Below are positions 1 to 7,212 of a stretch of DNA of 20,188 bases, piece by piece (within the stretch, counting starts at the first letter, position 1; each line of letters opens with the position of its first letter). The stretch comes from Legionellales bacterium UBA4759 (GTDB lineage: Bacteria > Pseudomonadota > Gammaproteobacteria > Legionellales > Legionellaceae). The notes beneath the pieces were generated by a model. It saw only the letters and a program-made list of their open reading frames with translations, was not told the DNA's origin and did not search any database. The stretch lies in the NCBI GenBank assembly GCA_002403515.1, contig DHHZ01000087.1, positions 1 through 20,188 on the forward strand, in the 5' to 3' direction. Made by a program: the position numbers and the translations under genes.

Positions 1-699
1 TTATCAACATTAAGTTTAAATTTACTTTTATTGGGCAGTGGCATTTCTTTTGCGGGAACAATGGGGCCTGTGGTTGTTGAACCCACCATGAAAGAAGGTT
101 TTTATGCGGGCGCTGGTATTGGTGGCGCGATGTATAATGATAAAATTATTGGTAAAAATACATCGAATTTTTATCAAGTTGAAAAATCAATCAATACCAA
201 TAGTGCCTTGGCCAGTGTTTTTGCAGGTGTTGGTCGCACATATTTGAATAAATATTACTTAGGCGCAGAAGCCAATAGTTATTTTCCAAGCCATAAAGTG
301 TCCTGGCAAGATCGTCCCGGTGTATCTGTATCACAATATACTTATGAAGATCAGTTTCATATTCAAAACTATGTGAATTTGGATTTATTGCCTGGTTATC
401 GAATTAATCCTGAATGGTTGGTCTATGGACGTGTAGGTCTTTCTTTTTCAAATATTTCGTTTAATCAAGAAACAAACTCTGTTTCGACCGTTCCAAATTT
501 TAACGATAATTTATCCACAACTGGTGGTCGATTTGGTGGCGGGTTTGCTTATCAATTGACGGACCATGTTGGTGCAGGCGTAGATTATTACTATGCTTAC
601 AATCCAACAAAAACTCAACATTTAAATGGTTACAATACTCAAATTTCGATTAATTCGCATTTAAATTATGTTGGTTTTTCTTTGTTTTATACCGTCTAA
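1..699 (+). CDS. Outer-membrane beta-barrel protein (5' partial)
   Basis: The reading frame is open from the first base, so the true start lies outside the window. 232 residues are visible. Codons 1-18 form the hydrophobic part of a Sec signal peptide ending SGISFA, with cleavage expected before GTMGPV. That junction closely matches Legionella major outer membrane proteins. The mature part alternates polar and hydrophobic residues, is rich in Gly, Tyr and Asn, and ends in the strand FSLFYTV. This fits an 8-stranded OmpA/OMP_b-brl-type barrel of about 210 residues in the outer membrane. The last residue is Val, not the usual aromatic. It converges on hemB with a terminator hairpin between them. 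The barrel class is well supported; ligand or porin activity cannot be read from sequence. Confidence 0.85.
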   Translation, partial: LSTLSLNLLLLGSGISFAGTMGPVVVEPTMKEGFYAGAGIGGAMYNDKIIGKNTSNFYQVEKSINTNSALASVFAGVGRTYLNKYYLGAEANSYFPSHKVSWQDRPGVSVSQYTYEDQFHIQNYVNLDLLPGYRINPEWLVYGRVGLSFSNISFNQETNSVSTVPNFNDNLSTTGGRFGGGFAYQLTDHVGAGVDYYYAYNPTKTQHLNGYNTQISINSHLNYVGFSLFYTV

Positions 700-708
700 T
701 GAAGTCAA

Positions 709-734
709 AAAGTGCCGGCTGTCGCCGGCGCTTT
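709..734. terminator. Bidirectional intrinsic terminator between OMP gene and hemB
   Basis: An 11-bp stem (709-719 with 724-734, GC-rich core GCCGGC, one G-U wobble) closes a 4-nt loop (TGTC). It lies in the 38-bp gap between two convergent genes. An A-run at 707-711 gives a U-tract for hemB transcripts. The U-tract on the plus side is short (CTTT), so termination there may be weaker. Confidence 0.75.
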
Positions 735-737
735 AAA

Positions 738-1742
738 TTAATTTTCCATGCGCCATTCTAACAATTCTTTGGCATAATAAGTCAAAATAAAGTCACTGCC
801 GGCACGATGTAAGGCAGTTATAATTTCGTGAACAGTGAGTCTTTCATTCAGGTAGCCTTTTTCAGCTCCTGCTTTAATCATCGCAAATTCACCACTGGTA
901 TGGTAGGCGCCTAAGGGAAGTTCAGGAAATTTTTGTTTAATTTGATAAATGATATCTAAATAGGTATGGCCTGGTTTAACCATGAGCATATCCGCGCCCT
1001 CTTCTACATCGAGTTCTGCTTCTAAAATGGCATCTCTTGCCGTCCGGTAATCCATTTGATAGGTTTTTCGGTCACCAAATTGTGGCGCACCTTCAGCAGC
1101 TTGTCGAAATGGACCATAGAGGTGTGATGCGTATTTAACAGAATAACTCAAGACAATGGTGTTTTGAAAATTATGTTCATCCAAGGTGCTGCGAATGGCA
1201 TAAATCATGCCATCCATGCATGCACTGGGCGCAATAATATCAGCACCTGCTTTTGCGTAACTGAGTGCTTGTTGAGCCAATAAATGAATACTCGGATCAT
1301 TTAAAACCTGAACGTTTTGTGAAAGGCTTTGATCGGAATCAATCACGCCACAATGCCCATGATCGGTGTATTCACAAAGACAAGTGTCTGCCATGACTAT
1401 CATGTCGGGGGCTATTTTTTTGATGATTCTAATGGCTTGTTGAATAATTCCTTCGTCCATTGCCCCCCATGTGCCATGAGGGTCTTTTTGTTCTGGAATA
1501 CCAAATAAAATAACTGCTTTTAAACCAATATGGTGTAGGTATTCAATCGTTTCTGGTAAATGCTGTAAACGGATTTGTGAATGACCAGGCATGCTGGAAA
1601 TGGATATCGGTTCTCCTTGACCATAGCGAATAAATAATGGCAAAACCAATTGATCGTATGGTATAGAAAACTGTTTCACAAAATTACGAATCGCATGGTT
1701 TTGTCTTAATCGTCGTGGGCGTTTTAGTAAATAACTCATCAT
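738..1742 (-). CDS. hemB: Delta-aminolevulinic acid dehydratase (porphobilinogen synthase)
   Basis: Condenses two 5-aminolevulinate molecules to porphobilinogen in the cytoplasm, the second step of the common tetrapyrrole pathway. The protein has 334 residues, normal for the family. The zinc-site cysteines are visible in DTCLCEYTDHGHCG (C121, C123, C131), so this is the zinc-dependent type. The two Schiff-base lysines are K203 (SVKYASHLYGPFR) and K256 (MLMVKPG). I chose the ATG at 1742 because AGGA at 1750-1753 sits 7 nt upstream. A GTG at 1748 would extend it by two codons but lies only 1 nt from that AGGA. The upstream protease stop codon (1752-1754) falls within this Shine-Dalgarno region, so the two genes are probably cotranscribed and translationally coupled. 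Confidence 0.96.
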   Translation of the reverse strand: MMSYLLKRPRRLRQNHAIRNFVKQFSIPYDQLVLPLFIRYGQGEPISISSMPGHSQIRLQHLPETIEYLHHIGLKAVILFGIPEQKDPHGTWGAMDEGIIQQAIRIIKKIAPDMIVMADTCLCEYTDHGHCGVIDSDQSLSQNVQVLNDPSIHLLAQQALSYAKAGADIIAPSACMDGMIYAIRSTLDEHNFQNTIVLSYSVKYASHLYGPFRQAAEGAPQFGDRKTYQMDYRTARDAILEAELDVEEGADMLMVKPGHTYLDIIYQIKQKFPELPLGAYHTSGEFAMIKAGAEKGYLNERLTVHEIITALHRAGSDFILTYYAKELLEWRMEN

Positions 1743-1751
1743 ATTCACATC

Positions 1752-2540
1752 CTAGTCTTGAAGGGCTAAATAATTCACCGTAGCAATATCTTTTGGGCTT
1801 AAAAATTTTCTTTGACCAATTTCATAATTTCCCTGCAAGGGAATGATGGTTTTTTGGTGATTTTTAGAAAATGCATAAGCTGAATAATGCATAATGGATA
1901 AATAATCATATTCACCAAAGTCTTTTCCATCGGTAATGTGTTGATTAAAATTATATTGGTTCTGTTCGGTGATATTATCCCATACGATTTGAACGTATGC
2001 ATCTCTATCAAGACGTGATTGTTCGTGCCATAAACCTATGGCGTGACCAAGTTCATGAACAATATTCATGGTATTGCAACGTTTAGCAAGTAATACGGTT
2101 TGTTCGCCACCTTGTCGACCCACATAAGATGCACAAGTTTTTCCTGCATCGGGTCTAAAAATCAAAAAATCTTTGGGTTTTTCTTTTAATGTATCGGTGG
2201 CGATGAATTGAAAATGCGTATGTGTTTCCCAAATATGGATGGCGTCTTGAATTGCCCCAACGGTTTCTTGAGGTAAATCAGATTGAAGTGTGTAATAAAT
2301 CGTGCCATTTTTCCAATTATCACCACCTAGTTTTTGAAAAAACAACCCATTCAATTGAATACGTTTTGGATATTCTTGGACTAAAATATCGTTTTCTATC
2401 AAGGAATAATTATTTTTTTGAGCACACATGATAGGACGTACACTGCCCATCGGATCAATTACTAAAATTGATTTCCAATCAGAGGCATTAAGACTCAATG
2501 AGGCTAGTAACAAGGGTATTATCAGTAATTTTTTGATCAT
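1752..2540 (-). CDS. Secreted astacin-family (M12A) zinc metalloprotease
   Basis: 262 residues. Residues 1-19 form a Sec signal peptide (MIKKLL, hydrophobic core, cleavage near NA|SDW). The astacin zinc signature HELGHAIGLWHEQSR starts at H162, with ligands H162, H166, H172 and catalytic E163, followed by LDRD. The Met-turn SIMHY is at 215-219, with Y219 as the expected fifth ligand. C136 and C155 flank the SYVGRQGG segment and match the conserved astacin disulfide. IENDI (48-52) resembles the FxGD propeptide switch, with D51 as a candidate latency ligand; that is inference. Expected to be a periplasmic or exported endopeptidase. AGGTG precedes the ATG by 6 nt. It lies between rsmI and hemB on the same strand. 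Legionella pneumophila LegP is an astacin-like Dot/Icm substrate, but orthology is not shown here. Confidence 0.93.
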   Translation of the reverse strand: MIKKLLIIPLLLASLSLNASDWKSILVIDPMGSVRPIMCAQKNNYSLIENDILVQEYPKRIQLNGLFFQKLGGDNWKNGTIYYTLQSDLPQETVGAIQDAIHIWETHTHFQFIATDTLKEKPKDFLIFRPDAGKTCASYVGRQGGEQTVLLAKRCNTMNIVHELGHAIGLWHEQSRLDRDAYVQIVWDNITEQNQYNFNQHITDGKDFGEYDYLSIMHYSAYAFSKNHQKTIIPLQGNYEIGQRKFLSPKDIATVNYLALQD

Positions 2541-2584
2541 AATGACACCTGTAAGGCGTGGTAAACCTTAATTATGAATAAAAT

Positions 2585-3436
2585 TTAATCTTTTTGCAAT
2601 TTAAGTGCTAATTGATAAAGATGGTTTTTAGGTAAATTTAGCAATTCATGGCCAATTTGTGCGGCTTGTTTTGCGCCGACATGGGCAAGCAAGGTTTGCA
2701 ATAATTTAATGGCGTCATCATCTGAGGTGGTTTTTTCTTCACGGGCTGGAATGATGATAACAAACTCACCTTTGGTTCTTTTTAAATCGACATTCAACCA
2801 ATTAATAATATTTTCAATGGCATCAGATTGAATTTGTTCATAACTTTTGGTGAGTTCCTTGGCTAAAATGATATTTTGTTGGTGACCAAAAACCTCTTGT
2901 AAATCCATGAGTGAGTCTAGGATTCGATGCGTTGATTCGTAGAATGCACATGTTTGATGTTGATGTCCAAGATTTGTAAAAAAGTTTTTCCTGGCAGATG
3001 TTTTCACCGGTGGAAATCCATGAAATGAAAATTCATGCGTGGGGACACCTGCTGCTGATAAGGCACATATCAATGCACAAGCACCCGGAATGGGAATAAC
3101 TGGAATATCTAGCTTTTTGGCTTGGGCAATTAATGGGAAACCGGGATCACAAATTAAAGGTGTGCCGGCATCACTGATTAAAGCCAATTGTGTACCTTTT
3201 TGAACCATGTTAAGATAGCGTTCTGATTTTTTTTGTTCATTGTGAGCGTGAAATGATTCACATGGGGTGTGGATTTGATAATGTTGCAATAAAATATTTG
3301 CATGACGCGTATCTTCTGCCAAAATAATATCAACGTTTTTAAGTGTTTGAATAGCGCGAAGGGTCATATCATCTAAATTACCTATTGGTGTGGCAACGAT
3401 GTAAATTTTTCCGCAATCATGATTTAAAGAATTCAT
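2585..3436 (-). CDS. rsmI: 16S rRNA (cytidine1402-2'-O)-methyltransferase RsmI
   Basis: Methylates the 2'-O of C1402 in the decoding centre of 16S rRNA using S-adenosylmethionine. 283 residues (about 286 in E. coli). Tetrapyrrole-methylase fold motifs appear in order: YIVATPIGNLDD (residues 12-23), AEDTRHA, the HxHNE segment (FHAHNEQ), ALISDAGTPLICDPG and PIPGACALICALSAAG. The C-terminal helical domain ends in LYQLALKLQKD. It is divergent from the lpoA-like gene with only 34 bp between start codons, so each promoter probably lies inside or against the other gene. The rsmI/lpoA divergent pair is conserved in many gammaproteobacteria. No strong Shine-Dalgarno is visible. The astacin gene follows after 44 nt on the same strand, so a three-gene rsmI-protease-hemB unit is possible. 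Confidence 0.96.
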   Translation of the reverse strand: MNSLNHDCGKIYIVATPIGNLDDMTLRAIQTLKNVDIILAEDTRHANILLQHYQIHTPCESFHAHNEQKKSERYLNMVQKGTQLALISDAGTPLICDPGFPLIAQAKKLDIPVIPIPGACALICALSAAGVPTHEFSFHGFPPVKTSARKNFFTNLGHQHQTCAFYESTHRILDSLMDLQEVFGHQQNIILAKELTKSYEQIQSDAIENIINWLNVDLKRTKGEFVIIIPAREEKTTSDDDAIKLLQTLLAHVGAKQAAQIGHELLNLPKNHLYQLALKLQKD

Positions 3437-3470
3437 AACTGGTGCTCAAATATTTTTTGGAAATGTATAT

Positions 3471-5249
3471 ATGACCTCTATTTTACATCGTTTTTCTAAA
3501 ATCTGCTCATGCTTTGTGATGTTTTTTATCACTATTCATGTTGCGCATGCAGAGGCAGAATTGTCCGACATTTATAACCCTTATACCATGTCAGCAGATT
3601 TTTACATGCAGCAATCCCAAAGAACTGAGGAATTGCGAAGCATTGATTTAAGACTTTTGGCAGCAGGTCGTTTATTAACCGAGGAAAAACTTTCAAATGC
3701 GCGTGTTATTTTAGAAGCCATTCCTGCTAAAACTACAAGGCAACAAACCATCTTACAAATTTTGTGGGCAAAGTATTTTTTGATGTCTGATTCTCCTGAG
3801 CAATCTATTGAAGTATTGGCCAAAGTCACTTCTTTAGATGATACTGATATTTATTATCAATGTGAGTACCACGAGTTATTGGCATTGGCTTATCAAGCCA
3901 AACATCAGTATGCAGAGGCCGCACTTCAGCGCATGAAATTAGATGTTTTATTGGGCGAGCACCGAAGTCAGTTAAACAACAGACAAAAACTATGGCAAAT
4001 GGTTCAAAAAATGCCTGATGCTGAGTTGGATACACAATTTCTTGAAGCTTATGAAGGTTCTGAGTGGAAGGGTTGGTTGGCACTCGCAAAACTGATGAAA
4101 ACTTCAAATCAAAATGATGCAATTACGATCTGGGAAAAACAATACCCAAATCATCCTGCACTAAGTATTGTAAAAAAACCGCGTTCATTTTTTTCATTTT
4201 TTAATTTTTCAAAGCCCGTAGAAGTTAAAAACACCAATCAAATTGCCTTGTTATTGCCTTTGTCGGGTTTATTGGCGGGCCCCGGAGAAGCAATAAAAGC
4301 TGGGTTTATGGAAGCTTATAAAGCCAAAAACAGTACTGCTGATTTACGGATCTATGACACCAATCAAGGAGGTGCTGTTGCGCAATACCATCGAGCAATT
4401 CAAGATGGCGCAGGAATTGTGGTGGGTCCATTGACCAAAGCCGATGTGCAAGCGGTTGGCAGCACTTTTTCTAGTACACCAACACTTTTATTAAATGATT
4501 ATGCTGGTTCTTTGTCTCGTTATAAATATGCCATTGGTTACTCACCCAAAGACGAGGCTCTACAATTGGCCCATGTTATGGGACAAAAAGCATATCGACG
4601 TGTATTGATGATTATCCCCGCTAGCCCGTGGGGACAAGATATTGCTAAAACTTTTATAACGCAAGCAAGGCAAGAACAAATAACCATAGTTCAAACTATT
4701 CAATATGGTGAAAATAGTAATTTTAGTCAGTTGATTCGTTCGGGTTTAGGTTACTCTGAGTATAAAACCAAAGGCAAAAATGGGCGTGACCAAGTTCATG
4801 GCTCTCGTCGAGGCGATATTGATGCAATTTTCATGGTTGCATATCCATCAACTGCCAGACAAATTGTGCCATTACTGAAATATTATTATGCTGGCGATGT
4901 TCCTACCTTTGCAACTTCAGCAGCATACGATGCATTTTTCAATCCCACGCAAAATAAAGATTTAGATGGCTTATATTTTACAGATATTCCTTGGGTATTT
5001 AATCATCAATTGGGGCATCGTGCATGGCCTGAGACTTGGAATACTTACAGTCGTTTGTATGCATTGGGTTATGATAGTTTTACTTTAACCAAGCAATGGT
5101 CGATATTGCAATCCATGCCTCAATCAGGTATTTCTAAGCATACGGGTGTTTTGTATGCAATGCCCAATGGTCATGTGCGTCGAGAGTTGGTATTGGGACG
5201 TATTGTGCAAGGTGTTGCAAAGGAAGAAAATACATTGTGGAATCATTAA
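3471..5249 (+). CDS. lpoA: LpoA-like penicillin-binding protein activator (LppC family)
   Basis: LpoA activates the class A peptidoglycan synthase PBP1a from the outer membrane. 592 residues. The N-terminal part, about 45-235, is helical and TPR-like (ALAYQAKHQYAEAALQRMKLD). From about 256 a periplasmic-binding type I fold begins with IALLLPLSGLLAGPGEAIKAG, then IVVGPLTKADVQAV, ALGYDSFTL and a C-terminal GVLYAMPNGHVRRELVLGRI, all typical of LppC. Residues 1-27 look like an ordinary type I signal peptide ending AHA|EAE. C12 and C14 precede the hydrophobic core and do not form a lipobox. No start codon occurs between the upstream in-frame stop (3420-3422) and 3471, so a longer form is excluded. 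Family assignment is strong; outer-membrane anchoring is doubtful. Confidence 0.9.
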   Translation: MTSILHRFSKICSCFVMFFITIHVAHAEAELSDIYNPYTMSADFYMQQSQRTEELRSIDLRLLAAGRLLTEEKLSNARVILEAIPAKTTRQQTILQILWAKYFLMSDSPEQSIEVLAKVTSLDDTDIYYQCEYHELLALAYQAKHQYAEAALQRMKLDVLLGEHRSQLNNRQKLWQMVQKMPDAELDTQFLEAYEGSEWKGWLALAKLMKTSNQNDAITIWEKQYPNHPALSIVKKPRSFFSFFNFSKPVEVKNTNQIALLLPLSGLLAGPGEAIKAGFMEAYKAKNSTADLRIYDTNQGGAVAQYHRAIQDGAGIVVGPLTKADVQAVGSTFSSTPTLLLNDYAGSLSRYKYAIGYSPKDEALQLAHVMGQKAYRRVLMIIPASPWGQDIAKTFITQARQEQITIVQTIQYGENSNFSQLIRSGLGYSEYKTKGKNGRDQVHGSRRGDIDAIFMVAYPSTARQIVPLLKYYYAGDVPTFATSAAYDAFFNPTQNKDLDGLYFTDIPWVFNHQLGHRAWPETWNTYSRLYALGYDSFTLTKQWSILQSMPQSGISKHTGVLYAMPNGHVRRELVLGRIVQGVAKEENTLWNH

Positions 5250-5264
5250 AAAATTGAGGATCAT

Positions 5265-5522
5265 ATGGGTAAAAGGATTTTGATAACCATTGCTTTATTG
5301 CTTGGACAAAACTTAAGTTATGCAGGTCTAGTCAAATACACTTGCCAAGAAAAATGCTTTTATCATTGCAAGCGCAATGGCCAAGCGGTTAAAAATTGTG
5401 AAATTAGGGATGTGACAACGGTTAGTTTCCACGTTCATTGTGAATGTCGAGATTTAAAGCAAGGTGAAATATTGCCACCTTTCTTCCATCATTATCGAAT
5501 CATTAAAACATCGGTATTTTAG
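5265..5522 (+). CDS. Small secreted six-cysteine protein of unknown function
   Basis: 85 residues, not recognised. GAGGA at 5256-5260 lies 4 nt before the ATG, and the gene begins 15 nt after the lpoA stop, so it is probably cotranscribed with it. Residues 1-20 are a clear signal peptide (MGKRILITIALLLGQNLSYA|GLV). The mature part of about 65 residues is basic and holds six cysteines at 27, 31, 35, 45, 59 and 61 (CxxxCxxxC, then C, then CxC). That even number suggests up to three disulfides in the periplasm, or a metal site; several His residues lie near (H34, H56, H58, H75, H76). There is no membrane segment after the signal. In many relatives lpoA is followed by yraN, which this is not. The gene is probably real; its role is open. 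Confidence 0.75.
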   Translation: MGKRILITIALLLGQNLSYAGLVKYTCQEKCFYHCKRNGQAVKNCEIRDVTTVSFHVHCECRDLKQGEILPPFFHHYRIIKTSVF

Positions 5523-5544
5523 AACGATTAAATTCAATAAATAT

Positions 5545-5573
5545 TTGCACTTTATGTTCAAATTGGTGATAAT
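5545..5573 (+). promoter_or_regulatory. Candidate sigma70 promoter for the midA-queD-like-priA unit
   Basis: TTGCAC (5545-5550) and GATAAT (5568-5573) are separated by 17 nt, in the 83-bp gap after the six-cysteine gene. The -10 matches 5 of 6 consensus bases and the -35 only 3 of 6. Transcription would start near 5580, about 25 nt before the methyltransferase start. No terminator is visible upstream, so read-through from lpoA is also possible. Confidence 0.4.
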
Positions 5574-5605
5574 ATTGCAATTTTATAAGAATTTGTAATA
5601 TTAAA

Positions 5606-6718
5606 ATGATAAGCAATGATGTTTTTTTAGAAAAAATAAAAAAAGCTTTACCCATGCCATTTGCACAATACATGGAAATGGCTTTGTATGATGGTGAATA
5701 TGGCTATTATACCACGCAAGATAATATCATTGGGCAGCATGGTGATTTTATAACAGCGCCCGAATTATCTCCTTTGTTTGGTCGAGCCATTGCCAAACAA
5801 GTTCTAGAAGTATTTAAAGAATATCCCAATGCCGAGATTTTGGAATTGGGGGCGGGAACTGGACGCTTATGTTTGGATGTTTTGTCTTATTTGGATAAAG
5901 CCAATGCCTTACCCGAAAAGTATTATATTCTGGAAGTAAGCCCCAATTTAAAATTGCAACAATCGCAATTATTACAAGCGCATTTACCGCACCTTTTTGA
6001 GCGTATTGTTTGGTTGAATCATTGGCCACAGCAATCATTTCAAGGGGTGGTTTTGGCCAACGAGGTTTTGGATGCCATGCCTGTGCATCGATTTGAATGG
6101 CGAAATGGCCAGACTTTGGAAAGTCATATTGTTTGGGATGAGAAGAAACTTTGTTTAAAAGAAGAGTTTCTTACAACCAACAATAGCCAGTTGTCAGATT
6201 ATGTTAAATCCTTGGCAATCACTCAAAATCATTATCGATCTGAGGTAAACTTATGGATAAATGGCTGGCTATCAGGTATATTTTCTTGTTTGGAAGCAGG
6301 TGTTGTTTTACTCATTGATTATGGTTTTCCTCGCGGGGAGTTTTATCATCCAGACAGGAATGATGGGACTTTAATGTGTCATCAACGACAACAAAGTTCA
6401 ACGGATTTTTTAAATCAACCAGGATGTATGGATATCACCGCACATGTTGATTTCACGCATGTTGCAGAAACAGCCTATGATTTAGGTTTTTCTATTTTAG
6501 GATATACCCAACAAGCGGCTTTTTTATTGGCAAATGGAATTTTAGAAGAGCTTGCAAATGAAGATGATACAGTTGCCTATCATCAAGAGGCTAGAAATTT
6601 AAAAATATTACTTCAATCTCATGAAATGGGGGAAATTTTTAAGGTCATGGCTTTGGGTAAAAATTTTCAAAATTCTTTAAAAGGATTTTCATTGCAAGAT
6701 AAGCGAGCAAGTTTGTAA
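5606..6718 (+). CDS. MidA/NDUFAF7-family SAM-dependent methyltransferase
   Basis: 370 residues, COG1565 (Methyltransf_28/DUF185). The N-terminal FAQYMEMALYDGEYGYY (19-35) and HGDFITAPELSPLFG (45-59) are family hallmarks, followed by SAM-binding motif I ILELGAGTGR (78-87). Later segments VVLANEVLDAMPVHRF and LLIDYGFPRGEFYHPDR also fit. The mitochondrial homologue NDUFAF7 symmetrically dimethylates an arginine of the complex I subunit NDUFS2 (NuoD). Bacterial members are less studied, so an equivalent NuoD target is inference. The start is supported by alignment of the N-terminal motif, not by a ribosome site, which is poor. The stop codon TAA shares its last base with the ATG of the next gene (TAATG), indicating translational coupling. 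Confidence 0.88.
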   Translation: MISNDVFLEKIKKALPMPFAQYMEMALYDGEYGYYTTQDNIIGQHGDFITAPELSPLFGRAIAKQVLEVFKEYPNAEILELGAGTGRLCLDVLSYLDKANALPEKYYILEVSPNLKLQQSQLLQAHLPHLFERIVWLNHWPQQSFQGVVLANEVLDAMPVHRFEWRNGQTLESHIVWDEKKLCLKEEFLTTNNSQLSDYVKSLAITQNHYRSEVNLWINGWLSGIFSCLEAGVVLLIDYGFPRGEFYHPDRNDGTLMCHQRQQSSTDFLNQPGCMDITAHVDFTHVAETAYDLGFSILGYTQQAAFLLANGILEELANEDDTVAYHQEARNLKILLQSHEMGEIFKVMALGKNFQNSLKGFSLQDKRASL

Positions 6719-7212
6719 TGAACAAATACTTAAGTACCATCGAATTGGCAAAAGAGAATATGACTTTTAATGCAGGTCATACCACCATTTTCTCAGCAAC
6801 AGAGCGTGAAGCACTTCATGGGCATTACTATCAGGTTTTTGTGGGTATTACAGCCTGGGTCAGTGAAAATGGTATGAAGTTTGATTACCGGTATTATAAA
6901 AAACGTGTTGGTGATTTATGTCAGCAATTAAATCAAATATTTTTAATGCCTATGTATTCACCTTATTTGGAGTTTTCCCAAGATGAGGTGTATTATTATT
7001 TTAAGTTTAATCACAAAACTATGCCTTTTTTAAAGGAAGATGTGAAGTTAATGCCACTGACTAACATTACGATTGAAGAGCTTTCTCGTTGGTTTGTGAT
7101 GCAATTAACAGTTGATAACGAAGAATTAGAAAACTTTGAAATTGAAAAAATTGAGGTAAAAGTTTTTTCAGCTCCCGGACAATCAGCAGGATATATTTGG
7201 CAACGTGGATAA
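6718..7212 (+). CDS. QueD/PTPS-fold protein lacking canonical catalytic residues
   Basis: 164 residues, 6-pyruvoyltetrahydropterin/6-carboxytetrahydropterin synthase superfamily. Zinc-binding histidines are kept: H21 in FNAGH, and H34 and H36 in LHGHYYQV. Also recognisable are the GMKFDYRYYKK segment (normally DF..LK) and TIEELSRW (normally T.E.LA.W). By eye against E. coli QueD, the catalytic Cys four residues before HGH is Arg (R30), the LDHxxLN motif reads LNQIFLM so its catalytic His is gone, and the C-terminal ET is missing (FSAPGQSAGYIW). A normal preQ0-pathway activity is therefore unlikely; another pterin reaction or binding role is possible. It overlaps the methyltransferase by 1 nt and priA by 8 nt. 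I withhold the symbol queD. Confidence 0.8.
   Translation: MNKYLSTIELAKENMTFNAGHTTIFSATEREALHGHYYQVFVGITAWVSENGMKFDYRYYKKRVGDLCQQLNQIFLMPMYSPYLEFSQDEVYYYFKFNHKTMPFLKEDVKLMPLTNITIEELSRWFVMQLTVDNEELENFEIEKIEVKVFSAPGQSAGYIWQRG

Noticed and set aside
1..9. TTATCAACA, one mismatch from a DnaA box
   Set aside because: A single site inside the signal-peptide coding region, 15 kb from dnaA, with no cluster around it.
1670..1685. parS half-site TGTTTCAC within hemB
   Set aside because: The second half of the palindrome is absent, so it is a chance half match in coding sequence.
2541..2584. Possible hairpin TAAGG...CCTTA between the astacin gene and rsmI
   Set aside because: Only a 5-bp stem without a U-tract; not convincing as a terminator or attenuator.
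3826..4122. 98-residue minus-strand frame opposite lpoA
   Set aside because: Antisense to a clear coding gene, with no recognisable domain or ribosome site.
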